21,804 nucleotides of DNA from an uncultured Fretibacterium sp. (GTDB lineage Bacteria; Synergistota; Synergistia; Synergistales; Aminobacteriaceae), in assembly GCA_937915835.1 (NCBI GenBank), contig CALGHA010000073.1:1-21804 (forward strand). The letters run 5' to 3'. The stretch's first letter is position 1; each line of letters starts with the position of its first letter. A model generated the notes under the pieces. That model did no database searches, was not told the origin of the DNA, and was given only the letters and a program-made list of their open reading frames with translations. Shown piece by piece: positions 1 to 8,400 of this stretch. The position numbers were made by a program, and so were the translations under genes.

Positions 1-1344
1 ACTTCACAAGCTCAGGACAAAAAATTTCAGATGATGACGACACAGCCGGTTGAAAAATTAGTCTCACGTCTTGCAGTTCCCTCAATAATCACAATGATGA
101 TAAGTGCGATTTACAACATGGCAGATACTTTTTACGTCGCTCGAATTGACATACAATCTCCGGCCGCCGTCGGGATAATATTTTCTTACATGGCATTTAT
201 CCAGGCAATAGCTTTTTTCTTCGGTCAAGGCAGCGCGAATTACATTTCCAGAGCTTTGGGAGCAAAAGACCGCGAGAACGCGTTATTGATAGCTTCGACG
301 GGATTTTTTACGTCACTTATCGTCGGAATAATAATTGTCTGTCTGGGCTTTATCTTTATGGATGAGATATTAATACTTTTAGGCTCAACTCAAACGATAA
401 TGCCTTATGCGCGCGCATATTTCAAGTATATTCTGCTGGGAACTCCTTTCATAATGTCCTCGTTCGTGATGAATAACCAGATGAGATTTCAGGGCAACGC
501 TTTTATGTCAATGCTGGGGATTACTGCCGGAGCTGGACTGAATATAATTCTTGACCCGATATTTATCTTCGTGTTCGGGCTTGGTGTCGCAGGGGCTTCA
601 CTTGCTACGATGATTTCGCAGTGTGTGAGCTTCGTGATATTGCTTCGGCTTACTGGTCAGAAAGATGGAATTCCCTTGAGCATAAAAAATTTCAGGCCTA
701 AATTCGCGCATTATAAGGAGATTACGGCAGGAGGACTTCCGGCTTTAGGTCGTCAGGGTTTAGCGAGCATCTCAGTAGCTTACATGAACCAATTGGCCGG
801 AGCTTACGGGGATTTAGCTATTGCGGCAATCTCGATCGTAACGAGAGTAACAATGTTCTCAACGTCAATAGTTCTCGGCTTCGGTCAAGGCTTTCAACCT
901 GTATGCGGCTTTAATTACGGAGCAAGAAAATTTGACAGGGTAAAACGTGCCTTCAAGTTTGGAATTACTGTAACGAGTTTATATTGCGCGCTGTTAAGTG
1001 TCGTAGGCTATTTTTTTGCTGAAAGAATTATAGCTTTGTTCAGGCCCGATGACTTGGAGCTAATCTCGCTGGCTTCAAAGGCTCTGCGTTATGAATGCTT
1101 TGTATATACGACTGTCGGCTTCGTAACTATGTCCAATATGTTCTTGCAGAATACGAGAAAGACAATCAGGGCTACGACGTTATCAGCTTCACGACAGGGA
1201 TTTATGCTTGCACTTGCGCTTTATTTCGGGCGAAAATTTTTCGGCTTGACGGGAATAATCGCGGCTCAGCCTGTTGCTGACGGGTTGACGTTCTTGCTGG
1301 CGGTTCCGTTTGCATGGAGCGGCTTGCGTGAAATGAGGGAATGA
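1..1344 (+). CDS. MATE-family multidrug/cation efflux transporter, 5'-truncated by the window edge
   Basis: This is an integral inner-membrane transporter of the MATE family, which exports drugs or metabolites in exchange for Na+ or H+; the substrate cannot be read from sequence. At least eleven hydrophobic segments run along the protein in two homologous halves. The N-terminal half contains the family-typical run PVEKLVSRLAVPSI followed by YNMADTFYV. The first ATG is at 31, but the frame is open back to base 1, and the upstream codons read TSQAQDKKFQ. Clostridial-type MATE proteins often have such a short polar stretch before the 'M-T-x-x-P-V' segment, so the true start probably lies outside the window. 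The TGA stop is at 1342..1344. No GC-rich terminator follows. It is separated by about 150 bases from the peptidase gene downstream, with no evident functional link. The family call is secure; the start is not. Confidence 0.93.
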   Translation, partial: TSQAQDKKFQMMTTQPVEKLVSRLAVPSIITMMISAIYNMADTFYVARIDIQSPAAVGIIFSYMAFIQAIAFFFGQGSANYISRALGAKDRENALLIASTGFFTSLIVGIIIVCLGFIFMDEILILLGSTQTIMPYARAYFKYILLGTPFIMSSFVMNNQMRFQGNAFMSMLGITAGAGLNIILDPIFIFVFGLGVAGASLATMISQCVSFVILLRLTGQKDGIPLSIKNFRPKFAHYKEITAGGLPALGRQGLASISVAYMNQLAGAYGDLAIAAISIVTRVTMFSTSIVLGFGQGFQPVCGFNYGARKFDRVKRAFKFGITVTSLYCALLSVVGYFFAERIIALFRPDDLELISLASKALRYECFVYTTVGFVTMSNMFLQNTRKTIRATTLSASRQGFMLALALYFGRKFFGLTGIIAAQPVADGLTFLLAVPFAWSGLREMRE

Positions 1345-1355
1345 AAAATTTCTTA

Positions 1356-1364
1356 TGCTATAAT
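1356..1364 (+). promoter_or_regulatory. Candidate extended -10 promoter for the first C1 peptidase gene
   Basis: The stretch TGCTATAAT contains a perfect TATAAT at 1359..1364 preceded by TG and one base, the extended -10 form. No convincing -35 box is found 16-18 bases upstream, where the sequence still belongs to the end of the MATE gene. Transcription from here would give a leader of about 125 bases before the ATG at 1496. I see no riboswitch-like fold in that leader. Confidence 0.4.
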
Positions 1365-1480
1365 AAAATTTGCTTTGATCTAAATTCCACAGTAACCACT
1401 GATATAAATTGATACCTGTTCCATAAAAAATTATATTACACGACGGAATGAAGGTATTTGTTTATATATATATTCTAACA

Positions 1481-1486
1481 GGGAGG
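1481..1486 (+). promoter_or_regulatory. Ribosome binding site that fixes the first peptidase start at 1496
   Basis: GGGAGG lies nine bases before the ATG at 1496. This ATG opens directly into a Lys-containing, hydrophobic signal peptide. The alternative in-frame ATG at 1448 has no such site and would put 16 extra hydrophobic residues before the signal peptide. Confidence 0.85.
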
Positions 1487-1495
1487 TTTTATTTC

Positions 1496-4400
1496 ATGTC
1501 CACTTTCAAAAAGTTTTCGGCGCTATTGTTATTCGTCGGGATTTTGACGGCATCTTCAGTGTGGGCCGAAGAACTCTCGCTCGAAGCAGCAGGATCAGAC
1601 GACATTGCTCCCTTGTCTCCTGAGTTTCTGATATGGCAGGCAGAAATGGCACAACTCGCAGCTGACCGTGAAATTTCTTCAAGGGATACTGTGTATTTTG
1701 GTGATGTATCTCCTTCAAGCAATGATATGTATTCCGATGATGTAAATCCTTCAAACGATGATACATATCCAAAGGGGTATATTCCGTCTCCTGTAGATCG
1801 TACACATCTAGGGTATATTCCTCAAGAATTAAACAGTAAAATAGTCAATTTATCACTTCCGTCGAAATATGATCTTCGAGATTATGGCCGACTTACTCCA
1901 GTCAAAAATCAAAATCCTTACGGCACATGCTGGAGTTTTGCCTCACTCGGAGCTTTGGAGTCTAATGCTCTTACTCAAGGATTAGGAACTTATGATTTAT
2001 CTGAACTTCATCAAGCATGGTTCGTTTATAAGGATCCTAGACCTGGCCACAGCTTTTATAACACGAAATACGGAATATACGTACTTGACAAAGGCGGCAA
2101 TACCGATATGAGTGTATCTTATCTTGCCAGAGTAACAGGCCCTGTAACTGAGGCATCCCTGCCGTATTCTAAGGCTTCATCTGTAACAACAATCTCGCAG
2201 GATCCTTTAGTTTATGAATTGGCTAATATAAGGCTCAAAGAAACTTATGATCTCGGAAGTATGAATAGTTCAAATCGCGCGCAGCAAAAGTCGCTGATTA
2301 AAGATTTACTAGTTAAGCATGGCGGAATACACATAGCTTATTATGCATCCGGTGGCAGCAACACTTCACCTTACGGAGGCACAACAGCATATTTCGATAA
2401 TTCTTATGGAACCGAAATTAACCACGCAGTTATGATAGTAGGATGGGATGATAATTTTTCTCGTGAGAAGTTTAGCAGCATCGAATCAGAGAGACCTTCA
2501 GGGAATGGAGCATGGCTTGTTCGTAACTCTTGGGGCGACAACTGGCCTTCTCCGGACGGCGACGGCTATTTCTGGATGTCTTATGAACAGTATATTTCAA
2601 TGATTACGGTCTTTGTCGCTGAGAATACTCAAAAGGGGCTTAAGCATTACGGACATGATGCACTTGGATATTTGAACAGTACACGTGCTAACTGGGCCGC
2701 GAACGTCTTCAAAATCGAGGATAACAACGAGGCAATCAAGGAAATCGGAGTATACACGGTCAGTCATCTTGATAAATTTGATCTGTATATATATGATTTA
2801 GGAATGTCTGAGCCTACAAGCCCTGTACCGTCAAACACGAGCAGTCCTCTGTTCTCGATGAAAAATCATTCCGAAACTTATGCCGGATATCATGTAATAA
2901 CGCTCGACAAGCCTGTTGCAATTGCCAAAAATCATTATTTTTCTGTAATTATGAAAGTTGATAGTTCATATTATTACCCTACAGCAATTGAATATCCTAT
3001 TTCGTATTATGCAGATGTAGTAGTTAATTCAGGGGAAAGCTATTTCAGCACGTCGACAAGCACAAGTGTGCCGAGTTCGTCTTCATGGTATGACGGCTAT
3101 GAGTATTCCCCTCGTAGAAATGCATGCATAAAGGTCTTCACAACTCCTCCTAATTCAAATCCTCCGAAAATTACGACAACACAACTTCCTGACGGCGTAA
3201 TCGACACTGACTATGAAGCTAAACTTGAGGCTTCTGGAGCACAGCCGATTACTTGGAGTTATTCTGGCGAGCTTCCTGACGGTTTGGAGCTTGACGAAGA
3301 CGGTACAATTTCAGGAACTCCGGAGACTGTCGGGAAAAAGACGTTCACCGTTATTGCTGAGAACGAGGGCGGAGCTGACACGAAACAGTTCACGATTAAT
3401 ATTATTAAACTTGAGCCCCCTGTAATCACGACAAACTCGGTGCTTCCTGAAGGAATTTACGGCACGGAATATTCAGAAACGATTAAAGCAACAGGCTCAC
3501 AACCCATCACATATGAACTTACGGACGGAGAAATGCCCTATAATTTGGAGCTTGACGAGGAGACCGGCAAAATTTCAGGAATTCCATATGAGACAGGAAA
3601 ATTCAAGTTCGAGATTACGGCTTATAACGACGCTGGGGAATATTCGAAGACGTTCACGCTTGAGATTGTAACGCAGGCAGAGCCGCCAGTCCTTTATGTT
3701 TCAAGTCTTCCTGACGCTGCATTGAACTCGCAATATTCATATCAGGTTATAGCATCAGGAAAGCCTGAGCCGACAATTACAGCTCAAGGATTACCGACTG
3801 GCTTAAGTATAAGTTCATCGGGTAAAATTTCCGGTGCTCCGAGAAGTTACGGGAATTTCAACGTCTACATAACGGCTTCAAATCGCGGTGGTTCAGCGTA
3901 TAAGACATTAAAACTCAAAGTAAACAAGTCGGCGATGAGCATTACAACATCAAGTTTTAAGTCTGGCACGGTCGGGAAAAAATACAGTGGTGCGCTGAAA
4001 TCTTCAGGATTTAAGGCTAAGAGCTGGAAAGTGATCGAAAAAGAATTACCGGACGGCTTATATCTTAATCAATCTTCAGGAAAGATTACCGGTTATCCGA
4101 GCAAGAAAGGCAACTTTACGTTCAAAGTCAGGGCTGAAAATGGAGCTGTCTACGCAGAAAAAACTTTCAACATCTCGATTATCGGCGTTCCTCCGAAGAT
4201 TACGACTTCTTCGCTTCCAAAAGGGGATTTAGGCTCGACTTACTCTGCACAGCTCACTGCTACGGGAAGCGATCTCACTTGGTCCTGTTCGGGGCTGCCG
4301 ACTGGACTTAGTCTTAATTCAAGCACAGGAAGAATTTCCGGTACTCCTAAGGTTGGCTGGAACTCAAAAATTACGTTCTACGTCACAGATGATTCCGGAA

Positions 4401-5290
4401 CAAGAGCGTCAAAAGCAATTAAGCTCACGATCAAAGCGACAAAGCCGAAGATTACGACTTCTTCGCTTCCAACTGGGACTGTAGGATATTATTATTATCA
4501 GATAATTACGGCAACCGGTTCTCCTAAAATTGAATGGTCTTATTCCGGCACTATGCCCTATGGATTAACGCCATACGTATCATCATCAAGTGGTAATGTG
4601 ATTATTGAAGGCATACCGAGCGTTTCAGGGACGTTTAAGTTCACGATATATGCTGAGAACTCAGCGGGAACTGCCAAGAAGGCTTACAAAGTGAAGATTA
4701 ATAAGGCCTCTGGTGCTAAGGTCTCTGGTGCATCCAGCAACGACAATTCTGACACCGAGATTAACATAGAAGAAATCGGCGAAGAAATTTTACGCCGGGA
4801 GCCTATGATTGAAAGCGAGCAAGTAGAATTTGAAAGTGAAAACTTAGCTTTAGTCCAGAATAATGATTACGTGATTGCGGCTGTCATTCCGGAAATTTCG
4901 ACGATTGAGAGCGGAAATTACGAGCTTGAAGTTTCAGTTGATAAGGCTGTACCTGAAGGCTCATTGTTGAAGCTATTCATGTTCCCGAGCGAAGAGACCG
5001 AAGAGATTTACACGTTCATGAACGACGAAGGCGAAGAGATTAATTCTGTCCCTGGAAGTTACAAACTCACGGTTTCAATGTGGCTCAATGCCGGAATAAC
5101 TTACAGGCCTGTACTTGCGGCGAAAGTGTCAGGTTCAGAATTCAGCGCGGCTTCAACGATGACAGGAGGAGCATTACCCAACAATAAGGAGGCTTCACCT
5201 GAGGAAGGTTCAAGCAGCGGATGTTCGACGGGAATTAGCGCTTTAGCGATGACAATTCTTGCCGGATTTATTCTCAGACGTAAAGACTAA
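1496..5290 (+). CDS. Secreted C1 (papain-like) cysteine peptidase with lectin-like domain, six putative-Ig repeats and Synergist-CTERM anchor
   Basis: This 1264-residue exported protease probably degrades extracellular or host/food protein at the cell surface. Residues 1-24 are a signal peptide ending SSVWA-E. An acidic pro-segment (about 25-118) follows. The peptidase domain (about 121-375) carries the oxyanion Gln139, nucleophile Cys145 in GTCWSFA, His310 in INHAVMIVGW and Asn344 in RNSWG, so all four active-site residues are present. A lectin-like domain typical of bacterial C1 peptidases follows (about 382-550). Six repeats of the He_PIG putative-Ig type, with the LPDGL...GxISGTP pattern, span about 557-1068. 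An acidic region comes next, and the protein ends in a Synergist-CTERM tail (1238-1264: Cys motif, hydrophobic span, RRKD). The start at 1496 is chosen from GGGAGG at 1481. A tandem paralogue follows at 5428; both may descend from one duplication. The gene ends at a terminator and is probably monocistronic. The fold and catalytic residues are clear; substrate and anchoring are inferred. Confidence 0.92.
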   Translation: MSTFKKFSALLLFVGILTASSVWAEELSLEAAGSDDIAPLSPEFLIWQAEMAQLAADREISSRDTVYFGDVSPSSNDMYSDDVNPSNDDTYPKGYIPSPVDRTHLGYIPQELNSKIVNLSLPSKYDLRDYGRLTPVKNQNPYGTCWSFASLGALESNALTQGLGTYDLSELHQAWFVYKDPRPGHSFYNTKYGIYVLDKGGNTDMSVSYLARVTGPVTEASLPYSKASSVTTISQDPLVYELANIRLKETYDLGSMNSSNRAQQKSLIKDLLVKHGGIHIAYYASGGSNTSPYGGTTAYFDNSYGTEINHAVMIVGWDDNFSREKFSSIESERPSGNGAWLVRNSWGDNWPSPDGDGYFWMSYEQYISMITVFVAENTQKGLKHYGHDALGYLNSTRANWAANVFKIEDNNEAIKEIGVYTVSHLDKFDLYIYDLGMSEPTSPVPSNTSSPLFSMKNHSETYAGYHVITLDKPVAIAKNHYFSVIMKVDSSYYYPTAIEYPISYYADVVVNSGESYFSTSTSTSVPSSSSWYDGYEYSPRRNACIKVFTTPPNSNPPKITTTQLPDGVIDTDYEAKLEASGAQPITWSYSGELPDGLELDEDGTISGTPETVGKKTFTVIAENEGGADTKQFTINIIKLEPPVITTNSVLPEGIYGTEYSETIKATGSQPITYELTDGEMPYNLELDEETGKISGIPYETGKFKFEITAYNDAGEYSKTFTLEIVTQAEPPVLYVSSLPDAALNSQYSYQVIASGKPEPTITAQGLPTGLSISSSGKISGAPRSYGNFNVYITASNRGGSAYKTLKLKVNKSAMSITTSSFKSGTVGKKYSGALKSSGFKAKSWKVIEKELPDGLYLNQSSGKITGYPSKKGNFTFKVRAENGAVYAEKTFNISIIGVPPKITTSSLPKGDLGSTYSAQLTATGSDLTWSCSGLPTGLSLNSSTGRISGTPKVGWNSKITFYVTDDSGTRASKAIKLTIKATKPKITTSSLPTGTVGYYYYQIITATGSPKIEWSYSGTMPYGLTPYVSSSSGNVIIEGIPSVSGTFKFTIYAENSAGTAKKAYKVKINKASGAKVSGASSNDNSDTEINIEEIGEEILRREPMIESEQVEFESENLALVQNNDYVIAAVIPEISTIESGNYELEVSVDKAVPEGSLLKLFMFPSEETEEIYTFMNDEGEEINSVPGSYKLTVSMWLNAGITYRPVLAAKVSGSEFSAASTMTGGALPNNKEASPEEGSSSGCSTGISALAMTILAGFILRRKD
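3164..4699 (+). repeat. Six tandem He_PIG (putative Ig) repeats in the first peptidase
   Basis: Six repeats of about 80-90 residues each open with (P)PxITTxxLPxG, carry a central GLPxGLxL...SGxISGxP turn, and end in a beta strand such as TFTINI or TFNISI. They are divergent at both protein and DNA level, so they are not recent copies. In other bacterial surface proteins such arrays act as stalks or carbohydrate/protein binding modules. Here they would place the peptidase away from the anchored C-terminus. Confidence 0.85.
5207..5287 (+). other. Synergist-CTERM-type C-terminal sorting signal
   Basis: The last 27 codons encode a Gly/Ser-rich lead, a GCSTG motif, a hydrophobic run (ISALAMTILAGFIL) and a terminal RRKD. 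This tripartite form, with the Cys just before the membrane span, matches my recollection of the Synergist-CTERM family, a signal largely confined to Synergistota. It resembles other CTERM tails processed by dedicated sortase-like enzymes. No processing enzyme is encoded in this window. Confidence 0.78.
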
Positions 5291-5306
5291 CGAGTCATAA
5301 AAATAA

Positions 5307-5336
5307 CCCCTCAGCCAAAACTGGGGGGCTTTTTTT
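5307..5336 (+). terminator. Intrinsic terminator after the first peptidase gene
   Basis: CCCCTCAG (5307..5314) pairs with CTGGGGGG (5321..5328), with one G-T wobble and a loop of six bases. A tract of seven T follows at 5330..5336. It begins 17 bases after the stop codon, so the two peptidase genes are likely separate transcripts. Confidence 0.9.
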
Positions 5337-5344
5337 GCGCTTCA

Positions 5345-5374
5345 TTGGATTTGTAAAAATGTATGTGCTAAACT
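5345..5374 (+). promoter_or_regulatory. Weak candidate promoter for the second peptidase gene
   Basis: TTGGAT (5345..5350) and TAAACT (5369..5374, preceded by TGC as an extended -10) are separated by 18 bases. Both boxes deviate from consensus. Support is mainly positional: a promoter is expected between the terminator ending at 5336 and the gene starting at 5428. Confidence 0.25.
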
Positions 5375-5411
5375 TTTTCATATATCCTAATATTTTTCTC
5401 AAGTTTTTAAC

Positions 5412-5418
5412 AAGGAGG
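5412..5418 (+). promoter_or_regulatory. Ribosome binding site that fixes the second peptidase start at 5428
   Basis: AAGGAGG lies nine bases before the ATG at 5428. The sequence AGGAGGTTTTTATTT closely resembles GGGAGGTTTTATTTC ahead of the first peptidase, suggesting that the leader was duplicated with the gene. The longer frame from 5335 overlaps the preceding terminator's T tract and lacks a ribosome site. Confidence 0.88.
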
Positions 5419-5427
5419 TTTTTATTT

Positions 5428-8400
5428 ATGCTCAAAAAGCTATCGGTATTTTTGGTTTTACTTGCGCTTTTGTCTGTCCCGGTATTGGCAGCTGAAACAG
5501 AAATTCCTGGTCCCGCTCCGGTCTCTCCTGAGTTCCTGAAATGGGTAAATCGTCAGCAGCAAAAAAACTCAACTAAGGGCAACAACGAAGAAAACTCAGA
5601 GTTCGAGGAATATCCAACAGGAGCAATACCGGACATTGTTGACAGGTCAGACCTCTGGAAAGATCCTCCGCGTCCTCGTTCTAGTCCTGACATCAGTATT
5701 CTTACATTACCGGCGGAATATGATCTCAGAACTCTAAACAGGCTCCCAGCAATCAGAAATCAAAATCCATATGGAGCATGCTGGGCATTTGCTACGTTCA
5801 GCTCGCTCGAGTCGAATTTTCTTACTCAGGGCTTAGGCAATGAAATTGATCTTGCTGAAATGTTCACGGCGTTTTTTGTTTATGGCGATAAAAGACCCGG
5901 AAAATCTTTCGGACTAAATCATGCCAACAAGAACATTCTTAGTCAAGGGGGAAATTCCGGCCAAGTAACAGCACTTACCTCGAGACTCGGAACTGTAAAT
6001 GAAGAAACTTTGCCGTATCCTACAAATAAGTCCAGCTACGATGAACCTGAATTATTGCCGGAAGAATACGAGAAGACGAATATACGCATTAAAGAAACGT
6101 ATCAGCTTGGAGTATTGAGCGGAGACGCTATGATGAACACGGTTAAAGACCTCATAATGAACAAAGGAGCTGTGTATATTCATTATTATTCCAAGAGCGG
6201 CGCGTATCAAACTCCTTCAAACGAAGAGACGATATACTTTAACAACGAGACTGATGAAGACGGCAATCATATGCCTATCAATCATGCAGTAGCTATTGTG
6301 GGCTGGGATGATAATTTTTCCCGCGAGAATTTCCCTGAAGCCATGAGGCCTGAACACGACGGAGTTTGGATTGTCCGTAACAACTGGGGCACATGGTGGG
6401 GCGATGAAGGCTATTTCTTTATGTCCTATGAGCAATACATAGACGGTGTAGCTATGATTATCGCAGATGTTGTTGACGAGCCTTTGAAGCATTACGGCTA
6501 TGATGATCTCGGACAGACTGCCACATGGTCATATATAAAATGGGGCGCAAATATATTCAAAACTGACGAGGACGAAATTTTGAATTCTGTAGGATTTTAT
6601 ACGATAGCCAATAACGCCAGCTATGATATTTACGTTTACGATCTCGGAACAGATGAGCCGACTTCACCGACTGACGGAGAATTATTAACACAGATAAACA
6701 GCTACTCACCTTACACCGGCTATCATACTGAAAAGATTACTGACGAAGTAACGTTGAAAAAGGGACATTATTTTTCTGTCGTTATGAATAATTACAAGGG
6801 GACAGCTATTGAATGGGAATATGGAACAAGTTATCCTGCTGTAATTAATTCAAAGGAATCGTATTACTCAACTAATAGCGGCAGTACATGGTATGATTTA
6901 GGTGAAAAGTATAGCTATAATGTTTGCATTAAGGCTTTTACTACACCCAAAAATAACGTTCCGGCTAATGATGTAAAAATCGATGAGACGAATTTCCCTG
7001 ATGCAGTTTTTCGCGGTATAGTCTCTCAGGAATTTGATAAGGACAACGACGGAATATTAAGCAGTGAAGAAATTGCGAAGGCTACAGAGCTTAGTGTTCC
7101 CTATAATGGGATGATAATTGACCTTACAGGCATAAAATTTTTCACCGCTTTAACGTATCTTGACTGCTCATATCAAACGAGATTAAAGAACCTTGATGTA
7201 AGCGGCTGCTCCAATCTTAAAGAAATTCGTTGCTATGGTAGCGGACTAATAACTCTTGATGTGAGCAGATGCCCTAACCTGCAAACACTTTATTGTGATA
7301 ATAGTCATTTAAATACTTTGAATGTAAGCGGCTGTTCAAAGCTCCAAACTCTAGACTGCAGTTCTAATCTATTAACGGAGCTTGATTTAAGTGATTGTTC
7401 TGCTCTGGTAGTTTTTCTATGTGGGTATAATCATAAACTAACGGTTCTTGATTTGAGTGGACATTCTTATTTGGAAAGTGTGCAATGCTATAACAATAAT
7501 AAATTAATAAGTTTTGATGTTAGCAATTGTGCTTCTTTGAAAACGATTTTATGTTCTTATAATCCTAAATTAACAAGTCTTAATGTAAACGGCTGTTATA
7601 GCCTGCAAGAACTTAATTATAAGCATACTTCTCTCCAAACCCTTGATTTGAGTAGCTGTTACGATTTGCTAAAACTTTCCTGCATGTATAGTCAATTAAT
7701 CAGTATTGATTTAAGCAATTGTTTCTATTTAACAACGCTTGAATGCGACGGTAATAAACTAACAACTCTTGATTTAAGCGATTGTTATAGTCTTCAAAAT
7801 CTGGTCTGCTCCAATAATAAATTAGCAGCTCTCGATGTAAGCGGCCTTTTAGAGATAAAAAACATTAATTGCAAGAATAATCAATTAAAGACTTTAAACG
7901 TGAGCGACTGTTCAAGTTTGTATTATCTTGAATGCAGCGATAATCTTTTAACGGTGATTGATATCTCTGATTGTCCAAACTGCGAAGTTCAATGTGATGA
8001 GGGAGTAGAGATTATTCGCACCAAAGGGACAAAGCCCACAATCACAACCAGCACAACCCTCAAGAAAGCGACTTACAATGCAAGCTACAGTGTTACTCTC
8101 AAGGCAGACGGCACGACACCTATAACTTGGAAAATAAGCTCCGGCTCACTTCCTGACGGCCTGAAATTGACAAAATCGAGCGGAAAAATTTCAGGAACTC
8201 CGACGAAAACAGGAACATTCACTTTCAAGATTAAGGCAACAAATTCAGTCGGCAGCAGTTCTAAGACGTTCAAAATTACTGTAGGGAAGAAGCCGACGAT
8301 CTCGACATCATCGCTTGCAGCTGGTATTACTGGCACAGCCTACAGCCAAAAATTAACTGCAACTGGCACTGGCACAATCACTTGGAGCCAAGTATCCGGA

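Noticed and set aside
1345..1380. Terminator after the MATE gene
   Set aside because: Only weak AAATTT-type symmetry is present, with no GC stem or T tract, so no intrinsic terminator can be supported.
1365..1480. Riboswitch or structured leader before the first peptidase
   Set aside because: The AT-rich stretch shows no stable paired arms or known aptamer motifs by eye.
1448..1495. Longer N-terminus for the first peptidase (ATG at 1448)
   Set aside because: It has no ribosome site and adds 16 residues in front of a complete signal peptide; GGGAGG sits correctly for the ATG at 1496.
5335..5427. Longer N-terminus for the second peptidase (frame open from 5335)
   Set aside because: It would start inside the T tract of the preceding terminator; AAGGAGG and a signal peptide support the ATG at 5428.
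7150..7995. CRISPR-like or satellite periodicity
   Set aside because: The period of about 65 bases is coding (LRR units), repeats are imperfect at DNA level and there are no identical repeats with unique spacers.
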